Of a stretch of DNA of 22,632 nucleotides, positions 13,343-21,332 are shown piece by piece (position 1 is the first letter of the stretch; each line of letters starts with the position of its first letter). Source of the stretch: JBOGGX01 sp050744245. Lineage in GTDB: Bacteria; Actinomycetota; Acidimicrobiia; Acidimicrobiales; JBOGGX01. Under the pieces are notes generated by a model that was not told the DNA's origin, ran no database searches, and saw nothing but the letters and a program-made list of their open reading frames with translations. The DNA lies in the NCBI GenBank assembly GCA_050744245.1, contig JBOGGX010000049.1:1-22632 (forward strand), in the 5' to 3' direction. A program made the position numbers and the translations under genes.

Positions 13343-14905
13343 GTGGCCATCTCGGGCGGGGGGCACCGGGCCACGGTGTGGGGCTGGGGCGCGCTCCTCG
13401 CCCTGGTCGACATGGGCAGCAACGCCGACGTGGTCTCGATCGCCTCGGTCTCCGGCGGCTCGATCGCCAGCGGCGTGGTCGCCAACGCCGGCGACTACGC
13501 CGGCATGTCGCCGTCGGCCTACGAAGACGCGCTGCGACCCGGGCTGCGGGTGGCGGCCCGTGACGGGCTGTTCTTCTTCGGCCCGGCCACGAACGGCTAC
13601 CTGGCCCGGTTGTTCACGTTCGTCGGTCTCGCCTTCGCGTCCCTCGTCGGTCTGGTCATCGCCGCGGTGGGCACCGGTCGGGACTGGCCGCTCGGCTGGT
13701 TCCTGCTGCTCAGCCTGGCCACCCTCGTCGTGGCCGGCCGTCCGGTGCTGAAGTCCAGGCTCGGTCCCCGATGGAAGGCGCTGTTCGTCGCCCTGCTCCT
13801 GGCGGTCGGGCCGTTGACCGTCGCCTGGCTCGCCATCACCCGCGGGCTGCACGGGTGGGCCATCCTGTGGCTGCTCGTTCCGGTGGCGGTGACCGCGGCT
13901 CTGCTCTGGATGGCCGCCCGCGTGTTCGCCCGGCGCAGCGAGGCGGTCGAGCAGGCGCTGGGCGCCGATCTGCTGGCCCGAGACGGCCGGGCGACGCGCT
14001 TGGCCGAGGTCGACGGCCGGGTGCACCACGTGTTCTGCACTGCCGAGCTGCAGGCCGGCGACCACTGCTACTTCACGCCGCGCCTGGTCTATTGCTACCG
14101 GGCCGGCGCGGGCCGGCCCGACGACTTCACCCTGGCCGCCGCGGTGCAGGCGTCGGCCTGCCTGCCCGGCGCCTTCCTGCCCAGGGAGCTCGAGACCGGG
14201 CGCTTCGGAATGGTCCGGCCCTGGACCGTGCTCGGGGACGAGCCGCCGGCCGTGCCCGAGCGGCTGGTGGTGAACGACGGCGGCGTGTACGACAACATGG
14301 CCGACCATTGGGAGCTCGGCTTCGACGGCGACCGGGTGGCCCGGCTGCGCCAGCTGCCCTGGCTGGGTGACCGGCCCGTGCAGGAGCGGGCCGACACCCT
14401 CATCGTGGCCAACGCGGGCAAGGCCCTCGGCTGGCAGCGTCTCGCCCGGGCGTCGTGGCTCGGTCGCGAGGTCCGCGGCCTGGGGCGCACCGTCGACATC
14501 CTGTACGACGTGTCCACCAGCCAGCGGCGGGTGGCGCTCGTCGACCGGTTCTCGGGCCGGGGCCGGCGCAAGGTGGCCGGCGCCCTGGTCCACGTCGCGC
14601 AGTCGCCGTTCACCGTGCCGACCGCCTACGGGCGGGGCGAGGGGGAGCGGGCCGACCGGGCCAGGGAGGCGTTGGCCCTCCTCGAGGGTCTCGGGGCGGA
14701 TCGGGACGACTGGCGCGGCCGGGCCAACGCCAGCGCCGGGGTCGGCACCGTGCTGCGGGCGCTCGGTGTCGACGTGACGGCCGACCTCATGCTCCACGCC
14801 TACTGGCTGACGCGGGTCAACTGCTACGTGATGCTCGGCCTGGGGCGGCTCGACGACCCGGCGTCGTTCGCCCGCGACCGCTTCGTCGCCCTCGCCCGCG
14901 GCTGA
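13343..14905 (+). CDS. Patatin-like phospholipase with four inserted membrane segments
   Basis: This 520-residue patatin-fold lipid acyl hydrolase starts with the oxyanion loop SGGGHRA (G5-R9). The nucleophile elbow is SVSGGS (S37), in which the first Gly of GxSxG is Ser, and the dyad Asp is in VVNDGGVYDN (D312). Between them lie four hydrophobic stretches, about 88-110, 117-133, 146-166 and 171-192, which should anchor it in the membrane. The ASACLPGAFLPREL segment before the Asp is family-typical. The C-terminal 200 residues are soluble and not recognised. GTG 13343 is the only usual start in frame, but it leaves just four residues before the GGG motif and cuts the usual first strand (ARIGVAIS); see the finding on 13290. 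The gene is convergent with the giant gene, ending 59 bases before it. Confidence 0.85.
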   Translation: MAISGGGHRATVWGWGALLALVDMGSNADVVSIASVSGGSIASGVVANAGDYAGMSPSAYEDALRPGLRVAARDGLFFFGPATNGYLARLFTFVGLAFASLVGLVIAAVGTGRDWPLGWFLLLSLATLVVAGRPVLKSRLGPRWKALFVALLLAVGPLTVAWLAITRGLHGWAILWLLVPVAVTAALLWMAARVFARRSEAVEQALGADLLARDGRATRLAEVDGRVHHVFCTAELQAGDHCYFTPRLVYCYRAGAGRPDDFTLAAAVQASACLPGAFLPRELETGRFGMVRPWTVLGDEPPAVPERLVVNDGGVYDNMADHWELGFDGDRVARLRQLPWLGDRPVQERADTLIVANAGKALGWQRLARASWLGREVRGLGRTVDILYDVSTSQRRVALVDRFSGRGRRKVAGALVHVAQSPFTVPTAYGRGEGERADRAREALALLEGLGADRDDWRGRANASAGVGTVLRALGVDVTADLMLHAYWLTRVNCYVMLGLGRLDDPASFARDRFVALARG

Positions 14906-14916
14906 CCGCGCACTTT

Positions 14917-14957
14917 TCGACGCATCTCGCGCCGCTGGGCGGCGCGTCGTGCGTCGA
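14917..14957. terminator. Bidirectional terminator-like hairpin between convergent genes
   Basis: TCGACGCA (14917-14924) pairs with TGCGTCGA (14950-14957) and, inside a 3-by-3 internal loop, CGCGCCGC (14928-14935) pairs perfectly with GCGGCGCG (14939-14946) around a 3-base loop. It lies 11 bases past the patatin stop and 7 bases past the stop of the giant minus-strand gene. A short GTTTGG follows on the plus strand and AAAAG on the other side. It is well placed to end both transcripts. Confidence 0.65.
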
Positions 14958-14964
14958 GTTTGGT

Positions 14965-17900
14965 TCAGACCTCGATGCGGGCGGGTTCGCGGCCCTTCGG
15001 GTAGATCGGCGTGAGTCGGTCCCGGAGCTCGGGTTCGAGCACCGTCTCCCAGCGGCGGACGACGTCGTTGTCGTGGTTGAAGATGACCTCGCACGGGCCG
15101 GCCTCACGGGCCAGCAATTGCAGCGTCTCGGGGTCCGGGTGTTTGAAGTAGTCGCCGTTGGTCGACACGAGGAACCGGCGACAGTCGACCAGCCGGAACA
15201 GCTCGGGACTGACGTTGGCTGCGCTCCCGTGGTGGGGGAGCTTCATCACGTCGATCGGGAGCCGGTCGACCCCACGCTGCGTGCGCAACCGGTCGAGCCC
15301 CCTGACCAGGACGTCGGCGTAGGCGTCGCCGGTGAACAGGCAGGACCGGCCGTCGTGCTCCAGCAGGAAGGCGATGCTCGATGCGTTGGCCACGGAGTTG
15401 TCGCCGCCGTAGAGCGCCTTGCCCCTGGCCTTGGGGTGCAGGGCCTTGCGCCGCTGCAGCAGGGCGAGCGACGCCTGTTCGTCGCCGGGCATGAACCCGG
15501 CCTCGGCCACCGCCGTCGCCCACTCCTGCTCCAGCCGGTCGAGGCCCGCCGGCTCGGGCGACACCATGGTCAGGGTCGCGCCCCCGGGCAGGTCGATGCT
15601 CCCCAACGGGTCCGCCGCGGGCACCACGACCACGTCGCCGGCGAACCGATGGTTCCACTGCCGGCCCGACAGCAGGGCGCCGAGGAACTCGCCCTGCAGC
15701 GCCCCCCGATCGGTCGAGAGCTGGCGCCAGCCGTTGAACCAGACGTCGTTGAAGTCGACGCCCAGCCGGGCCACGTCCTGGAGGAGGATCACCGCGCCGT
15801 CGATGTGGTCGCTGTCGACGTGGGTGACGACGAACAGCTCGAACCGCCGCGACGTCAACGGCTCGTTTTCGAGGTAGCGGGCCAGCCCGTCTCGGTACTT
15901 CGGTGCCGGGCCGCCGTCGATCAGGATGCGCTGGGCCGGCTGGCCGTAGCTCACCACCAGGCAGTCGCCGTGACCGACGGGCAGCATGTCGACGGTGAGC
16001 CGGCCGGTCCCGGTCGACGACGCCAATGTCGAGGGCGCCGGTGGCTTGGCCCGGACGACCGGCCCGGTGTCGGGCGACGGCGTCAGTCCGGCCGCAGCCG
16101 GCGCCGGCGCGGCGCCGGTCACGCCGAAGGAGAGACCGGCGGCCAGCTCACGGAGGGCGCCGTCGTCGAGGAGCTCGGCGAGGTCACGCACGTGGTCGAC
16201 GGTGGAGTCGCGGTCGCGCTGGCTCGACCGGCCCGAGGTCAGCGCCTCGCCGTAGTGCGCCACCAGCTGGGCCGCATCGGCCGCGGCCTGGCCCCGGCGC
16301 AGGCTCCTCGTGAGCTCGAGGTCGGCCCGCACCACCCTGGTCCAGTAGTCGTCGCTCGCCGGCTTGGTCGCGGCACCGGCCGCCTGCCTGGCCGCCACGG
16401 CTCCGGTCTCGTCGACCTTGACCCTGGGCTGGCGGGGGTTGCGGGCGATGGCGGCGAGCAGGGGCTCGGCGATGGCGTCCTCGACCGGGGCGCCGGCCAG
16501 CGACGCCAGCTGGAGCCAGTTGAGCGTGTAGTACGGCTCGATCGACGCCCGGCCGCCGTCGCTCGTGTTGGCCAGCTTCCACTCGTGGGCCCGCCGGTAG
16601 TGGTCGCAGGCGGCGGCGATGTGCCGCTTGCGGGCCCGCCCCCGGGCCAGCGTGGCCGCCTTCTTGTGGAAGGAGCCCAACAGCGCCAGCCGTTCCCCGT
16701 TCTCGCCCAGGCGGCGGGCCAGCGTGAGGTGCTTCTTGGCCTGGTCGACCAGGTCGGCCACCGACAGCGCCTCGTCGCCGATGGCGTCGATGGCGGCCAT
16801 GCTCCGATCGGCGGCGAGGAAGCGGCGCTGCGCCAGCCGGATCTCGAAGTTGCCGAGCTGCTCGATGAGCCGGACCGGCGCCTCGCTGCTGCGGTTGTCG
16901 TTCCATGCCCTTCGGAAGCAGCCGACCGCCTGGGCGTACCGCCCGAGCTCGGCGTACGCCGTCCCCAGCTCGTACAGCGTGACCGGCGACTCCCACCCTC
17001 GGGTGGTCAGCTCCTGTCCCAGATGGTCGAGCTGCTCAACGAGCACGCCCTGCTGGCTGGTCATGTCGCGGAAACTGGGCAACCCGACCTTGGCCGCGAC
17101 GGCCCGGATGGTCCCCACGTGGCGCACGACCTCGCTGGCCGACACGACCGCCGGCCGGCTGGCCACCCGGTCGCGTGGCGGTGCGAGGGCGTAGCCCGGG
17201 TCGCCGTAGCACTGGAACGCGGCCCAGGTCATCGACCCGGCATGGTCGTCGCGGACCTTCTTGCGGGCGGCGTGGACCGACGCCCCGAGGAGCTCGCCGG
17301 CCAGCAGCCGGTCGTACAGGGTGCGGGCGAAGCTGACCGCGGCGTCGTCGTCGACCGCCCAGCCCGCGGCGATGACCGCCCGCACGCCGATGCGCATCAG
17401 CTCCCGCGACACGCTGGCCGCCAGCCGGTTCCTGTCGGGCTGGCCCAGCCGGGTGTCGGTGACCCGGCCCAGGTGGCAGCAGTTGAGGAACACGAGCTCG
17501 GGGACGACCGGGAGCTGGCGGACGACGTTCGGCGTGATCGTCACCCGCTCGTCGATGACCGCGCCCGAGCGGGACGAGTCGTCGGGGTCGAAATGACCGT
17601 GCGATGCGATGTGGACGATGCGCCAGCCCCGTGAGAACAGGGCGTCGATCGCCACCCGACCAGGTGAGCCCCGGAGATCGGGGAACCCGTTCACCAGCGG
17701 TGCGCCGTTGGCGTCCCACACCAGGCTGGCCACCGAGTAGCCGCGCTCGCCGAGCAACGAGGCCACCGCCGTGGTCTCCTCCTGGGCGCCGGGCAATGGG
17801 GGCAGCCCGCCGCCTGCTGGCGGGTTGCCGATGACGAGCACGTCGTTGCCGGTCGGGCTTCTGAGCTGGTACCGGGCGCCCTCGGTCTCCCTGAACTGCC

Positions 17901-20538
17901 GCAGCACGCCGGCCCGGATGGCGAGCTCGGGGGCGCGTTCGCCGCCCGGTCTCGTGGTGAGCGCCTCCCACGGGATGTCGGCGGTGTGTTCGTCCACGAT
18001 GAGCTGCAGGTTGCTGATGCGAACCATGTCGTTCTTGAGTGCGGTCGGGACCAGCAGCTCGTACAGCGTGTTGCCCACCTGCTCGCCCGGCGCGGCCGAG
18101 CCGATCGACTCCTCGATGAGCGAGTCGACCGTGGACTTGTCGACCCGCACCTCGAGCCGGTCGGCCCGGGCCCGCCCTCCGACCGGGGTGAACTCGAGCA
18201 CGGTCGTGCCCGCCTCGAAGGCCTCGTTCGCCGACTCCGGACCCTCCCGCCGCGGGTCGCGGATGATCACCCGCTGCCACTCGGCCACGGCGCTGTCGGT
18301 GGGGGGCAGGGGCGGTAGGGCGCCCTCGGCCACGTCGAGCACCTCGGCCACGGCGAGCCGGGAGTGCGCTCCGGGTACGGCCTGGAGGACGTCGCGGACC
18401 CGCCGCACCTCGTGGGCCAGGATCTCGGCCCGGTCCTCGCGGTGCTCGACGATCTCGAGCTCGGCGATGCGGACGTGGTCCCATGCGGCCTCACCGGTGA
18501 TCGGCTCGACGTGCCGGTGGAGCTGCTCGTTGGCGGCGACGACCGCGTCGACCATGGCCGCAACGCTGGTGCCGATCTGCAGGGCCCCGACGCCGGAGGT
18601 GCCGATGGCGACCGCGCTGAACCTGAGCTGGGTCGGTTCCGACGTGCGTTCGTCGGCCGACTCGGCCAGCCGCTGCTCGAGCTCGTCACCCGCCCGTCGG
18701 AGCATGGCCGCGGTGACCGTGGTGGTCAGCGCCTCGCGGGTGAGCTCGCCCGGTCGGTCGAGGCCGACGACGATCGCGCCGGGCGGGTAGCCGCGGCGCG
18801 CCCCGTCGAGCGGCCGCGGGGTGTCGACGATGAGCGACTCGCCGAGCTGTTCCGGGTACTGGCCGAGCAGCTCGCGCCGGCGGAGCCGGTGGCCCAGGCG
18901 GTCGTCGAGGAAGCTCTCGGCCCCGTCGATCGGTGTGCCCATGAAGTGGCCGACGAGCACGTGGTGCCGGGCGCACTCGAGGCTGCCGTGCAGCGCCCTG
19001 ACCGAGAAGTCCTGGATGTCGTCGGCCGTCGCCGCCACCGTCATGACGCCGGACGCGACGGCCGTTCCGTCGACGCGGCGCTCGCGCGTGCGGGGGCGGG
19101 GGGCCAGCCCGAACCAGCGCTCGAAGTGGTCGTGCAAGGCGTCGCCGTCCCAATAGCCGTAGTGGTCGACTCCGTCGCCCGGCCCGAAGACCAGGCGGAG
19201 CTCTTCCGGTACGAGAGGCCGGCGGTCGGTCCGCTGATACACCGAGTCGGTGGCGACCAGGAGATCGTTGGCCCCGGCGAAGATCCGGTCGGTGACCAGG
19301 TTGCGCAGCCGGCGGGCCACGTCGGCGTCGCCCTTGGGCTCGTAGTCGGACGCGACCGCCCGGTAGACGGCGTCGTTTGGGGGCCGACCGGCGTTGAGCT
19401 GCTTCAGGTACTCCCCACCGGGACTCATCGCGGTCAGCCCGACCAGCCCGGCGGCGGCACTCGACGCGATCGAGGTGGCCACCATGAGCACCGCGTCGAT
19501 GACGCCCGTGATCGGGTTGTCGGGGACGAGCGCCATCAGGTTGGTGACCCGATCGACGAGCTTCTCGAGCCGGTCGACGTCACAGAGCGGCGTCCCGGCG
19601 TTCGGTGTCCCGACGAAGGTTACCGACCGGACCAGCAGGGGCGAGCCGGCGGGCGGGCGCTCCACCAGTTCTCGGGCGACGAGGCCACCCCGGTCGTGGG
19701 CCACGATGTCGACGGTGACGTCGCGCCCGCCGAGCTCACCGACGATACGGACCAGATCGGTCGCGTTCTCCCGTGGGGTGCGGCTCGCGGTGTGGTGGTC
19801 GTAGGCGAACACCCGGCCGCCGTAGGCCTGGTGGAGCCGGCCGAGGAGGTCGGGTCCTAGGCGGGCGAAGCCGGTGTGCGTCTGGACCAGGGCGCCGTGA
19901 AGGAACAGCAGCGACGCCAAGCCGTTGAGCCGTCCGACATCGGCCGCGGTCAGCTGGTCGGCCGGCTCGGGTCTGGCCTCGAGGTGGTCGTCGGGTCCGA
20001 ACCAGCGCAGCCCGCCGCGTCGGTAACGCTCCTCGAACGCGGCCGCCAGCCGTTCGGCACCGGCGGCGATGATGCGGTCGCCCAGCTTGAGCACGACGAA
20101 CCGCACGACCCGGCCGGCGAGGTTGCCGAGCAGGCCGCGGGTGCTGGTCGTCGAGGGGGCGAGGTCGACGTCGAAGCGTTGCCCGCCCCTGCTCGGGCGA
20201 TGCCAGCGCCACAGTCCGGTGGCGTCGTCCTGGGCGAGCAGCAGCACCGGTCCGGCCCCCGCCGGGACGTCGACGGTGAGCCGTGTCGGTTGGGCGCGGC
20301 CCGCACCCCGGCGGGGCGGGGCCACGCCCACCTCGAACCGGTCGACCACCTCGACGCGGCCGTCGGCGGCCAGCACCGCATCGACCAGGGGGTCGGCCCA
20401 GGCGGTCGACCGCGACGTCGAGGACCGGCCGGCGGGAGCGTCGGTGTCTGCCGAGGCGGCAATCGACACGACCTCGAGGGAACCGGTGTCGGAGCCGACG
20501 ACGATGCCCGACGGTCTGGTGTGGGGATGCTCGCCCAT
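14965..20538 (-). CDS. Giant alpha/beta-hydrolase-CHAT protease-TPR-metallo-beta-lactamase fusion
   Basis: This is a 1857-residue multidomain protein with no signal peptide. Residues 1-200 are an unrecognised beta-rich region. Residues 205-480 are an alpha/beta-hydrolase with LFLHG (oxyanion), VDIVAHDRGGLVAREL (the nucleophile position is D282, not Ser), GTPNAGTPL and VDHYGYW (possible catalytic His). Residues 500-720 form a module I associate with CHAT proteins (HGSLECARHHVLVGHFMG, PPGAIVVGL). Residues 895-1118 are a CHAT caspase-like protease with IASHGHF (H980) and FLNCCHLG (C1021). Residues 1185-1460 are TPR-like helices, then a Pro/Ala linker. Residues 1515-1857 are a ComEC-like metallo-beta-lactamase with THVDSDHIDG (H1573, D1575, D1577, H1578), LFTGDAY (D1738) and LPHHGS (H1769, H1770). 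ATG 20538 is chosen on AGAGGG just upstream and because no recognisable sequence lies earlier. It is divergent from the SLOG gene. Confidence 0.9.
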   Translation of the reverse strand: MGEHPHTRPSGIVVGSDTGSLEVVSIAASADTDAPAGRSSTSRSTAWADPLVDAVLAADGRVEVVDRFEVGVAPPRRGAGRAQPTRLTVDVPAGAGPVLLLAQDDATGLWRWHRPSRGGQRFDVDLAPSTTSTRGLLGNLAGRVVRFVVLKLGDRIIAAGAERLAAAFEERYRRGGLRWFGPDDHLEARPEPADQLTAADVGRLNGLASLLFLHGALVQTHTGFARLGPDLLGRLHQAYGGRVFAYDHHTASRTPRENATDLVRIVGELGGRDVTVDIVAHDRGGLVARELVERPPAGSPLLVRSVTFVGTPNAGTPLCDVDRLEKLVDRVTNLMALVPDNPITGVIDAVLMVATSIASSAAAGLVGLTAMSPGGEYLKQLNAGRPPNDAVYRAVASDYEPKGDADVARRLRNLVTDRIFAGANDLLVATDSVYQRTDRRPLVPEELRLVFGPGDGVDHYGYWDGDALHDHFERWFGLAPRPRTRERRVDGTAVASGVMTVAATADDIQDFSVRALHGSLECARHHVLVGHFMGTPIDGAESFLDDRLGHRLRRRELLGQYPEQLGESLIVDTPRPLDGARRGYPPGAIVVGLDRPGELTREALTTTVTAAMLRRAGDELEQRLAESADERTSEPTQLRFSAVAIGTSGVGALQIGTSVAAMVDAVVAANEQLHRHVEPITGEAAWDHVRIAELEIVEHREDRAEILAHEVRRVRDVLQAVPGAHSRLAVAEVLDVAEGALPPLPPTDSAVAEWQRVIIRDPRREGPESANEAFEAGTTVLEFTPVGGRARADRLEVRVDKSTVDSLIEESIGSAAPGEQVGNTLYELLVPTALKNDMVRISNLQLIVDEHTADIPWEALTTRPGGERAPELAIRAGVLRQFRETEGARYQLRSPTGNDVLVIGNPPAGGGLPPLPGAQEETTAVASLLGERGYSVASLVWDANGAPLVNGFPDLRGSPGRVAIDALFSRGWRIVHIASHGHFDPDDSSRSGAVIDERVTITPNVVRQLPVVPELVFLNCCHLGRVTDTRLGQPDRNRLAASVSRELMRIGVRAVIAAGWAVDDDAAVSFARTLYDRLLAGELLGASVHAARKKVRDDHAGSMTWAAFQCYGDPGYALAPPRDRVASRPAVVSASEVVRHVGTIRAVAAKVGLPSFRDMTSQQGVLVEQLDHLGQELTTRGWESPVTLYELGTAYAELGRYAQAVGCFRRAWNDNRSSEAPVRLIEQLGNFEIRLAQRRFLAADRSMAAIDAIGDEALSVADLVDQAKKHLTLARRLGENGERLALLGSFHKKAATLARGRARKRHIAAACDHYRRAHEWKLANTSDGGRASIEPYYTLNWLQLASLAGAPVEDAIAEPLLAAIARNPRQPRVKVDETGAVAARQAAGAATKPASDDYWTRVVRADLELTRSLRRGQAAADAAQLVAHYGEALTSGRSSQRDRDSTVDHVRDLAELLDDGALRELAAGLSFGVTGAAPAPAAAGLTPSPDTGPVVRAKPPAPSTLASSTGTGRLTVDMLPVGHGDCLVVSYGQPAQRILIDGGPAPKYRDGLARYLENEPLTSRRFELFVVTHVDSDHIDGAVILLQDVARLGVDFNDVWFNGWRQLSTDRGALQGEFLGALLSGRQWNHRFAGDVVVVPAADPLGSIDLPGGATLTMVSPEPAGLDRLEQEWATAVAEAGFMPGDEQASLALLQRRKALHPKARGKALYGGDNSVANASSIAFLLEHDGRSCLFTGDAYADVLVRGLDRLRTQRGVDRLPIDVMKLPHHGSAANVSPELFRLVDCRRFLVSTNGDYFKHPDPETLQLLAREAGPCEVIFNHDNDVVRRWETVLEPELRDRLTPIYPKGREPARIEV

Positions 20539-20613
20539 CCGCCCTCTCGCGCCATGAGTCGCCCGGCCTGGGCGACGGTCCGAAGTGTACGACCACGGGT
20601 ACGCTCGCCGCCG
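20539..20613. promoter_or_regulatory. Divergent promoter region between the giant gene and the SLOG gene
   Basis: Only 75 bases separate the two divergent starts, so control signals must be shared or overlap. On the plus strand TACGCT (20600-20605) fits the TANNNT -10 pattern and lies 8 bases before ATG 20614, which would give a nearly leaderless SLOG mRNA. On the minus strand TACACT (complement of 20584-20589) fits a -10 for the giant gene with about 38 bases of leader. No good -35 hexamer is seen for either, so an activator may be needed. These assignments are by eye. Confidence 0.45.
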
Positions 20614-21213
20614 ATGTCGATGGCCGCACCCACCGGTCCCCGGTCCGGCTTCTCGCAGGTGATCGTGGCCAGCGGGCACATGGTCGACCGGCCCGACCGC
20701 GCCGTCACCCGCTTCCCGGCGCAGGCCGAGCGCGACGTCGCCGATGCCGTGCGGACAGCGTTGCGCGACTGGGACGTCGGCCCCGGCACGCTGGTCATCA
20801 GCGGCGGCGCTCGCGGCGCCGACATCATCGTGGCCGAAGCGGCCATCGACCTCGGGGCGACGGTGTGGCTGCTGCTGGCCCTGCCGGACGATGAGTTCCT
20901 GGAGTCGTCGGTGCGGCTGGCCGGGACCGACTGGGAGGAGCGGTTCCTGGCCCTGCGGCGCCGGTGCCCGACCTGGACGCAGGCCGAGGTCCTCGGACCG
21001 CAGCCCAACGGTGGGGGATTGGCCGGCGTGTTCGCCAGGAACAACGCCTGGTGTCTCGAAGCTGGACTGGCTCAGGGTCCACCCGGAGAGGTGCGGGCGG
21101 TGGCCGTCTGGGACGGCGGGCCCGGTGACGGCCAGGGCGGCACCGGTGACTTCGTGGCTCGCGCCCGCGAGCTCGACGTCGAGGTGAAGGTGATCCGACC
21201 GCAGTCCGCCTGA
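20614..21213 (+). CDS. SLOG-type Rossmann protein (predicted nucleotide-ligand sensor or enzyme)
   Basis: This 199-residue single-domain protein has the SLOG fold, a Rossmann-like superfamily including LOG and DprA that binds nucleotides or NAD-derived ligands and recurs in bacterial conflict systems. The key loop is LVISGGARGADIIVAEAAID (60-79), followed by GATVWLLLALPDDEFLESSV (81-100) with the LP and E..SV elements. The first strand is SQVIVASGHMVD. A late NNAWCLEAGLA and a final strand VRAVAVWDG complete the fold. ATG 20614 is chosen because homology-like sequence begins about 13 residues later and a -10-like TACGCT lies just upstream; ATG 20620 is an alternative. It is divergent from the giant gene and 119 bases upstream of the TIR gene on the same strand, so it probably shares a transcript with it. 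Confidence 0.82.
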   Translation: MSMAAPTGPRSGFSQVIVASGHMVDRPDRAVTRFPAQAERDVADAVRTALRDWDVGPGTLVISGGARGADIIVAEAAIDLGATVWLLLALPDDEFLESSVRLAGTDWEERFLALRRRCPTWTQAEVLGPQPNGGGLAGVFARNNAWCLEAGLAQGPPGEVRAVAVWDGGPGDGQGGTGDFVARARELDVEVKVIRPQSA

Positions 21214-21285
21214 ACTCTCGACGCCCCGGACCGTATCTGCAACACAACCCGGCGCGTCTGAGACAATGTTTCTCGGATTGCGGAA

Positions 21286-21316
21286 CGTGAACACCTTGGG
21301 CCGACCGGGGTTCACG
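21286..21316. repeat. Inverted repeat upstream of the TIR gene
   Basis: CGTGAACACC (21286-21295) and GGGGTTCACG (21307-21316) are inverted copies matching at 9 of 10 positions, separated by 11 bases. The structure ends 16 bases before the TIR start at 21333. It could be an operator for a dimeric regulator or an mRNA hairpin limiting TIR translation, which has only a weak ribosome site. Confidence 0.5.
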
Positions 21317-21332
21317 TGCGAAAGCGGGCGCC

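Noticed and set aside
11956..13563. A 535-codon plus-strand frame spanning the permease remnant and peptidase
   Set aside because: It lies in the wrong frame for the M15 and PG-binding motifs and opposite the permease. It is highly charged low-complexity sequence without motifs.
12254..15094. A 946-codon minus-strand open frame across the peptidase and patatin genes
   Set aside because: It is antisense to genes with intact catalytic motifs, has Pro/Gly/Arg/His-biased composition and only overlaps the real permease remnant at its end in the wrong frame.
14455..17634. A 1059-codon open frame on the plus strand opposite the giant gene
   Set aside because: It is antisense to the CHAT, TPR and MBL coding regions, whose motifs are clear. 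Its translation is rich in Gly, Arg and Val without any motif. Such shadows are normal at this GC content.
18364..20613. Plus-strand frames antisense to the hydrolase domain, including the long upstream extension of the SLOG frame from 19876
   Set aside because: They oppose the hydrolase and middle domains of the giant gene and carry no motif. The SLOG protein starts at 20614.
20539..21315. Upstream extension of the giant gene by 259 codons
   Set aside because: It is antisense to the SLOG gene, and the motif-bearing protein plus a purine-rich ribosome site support ATG 20538.
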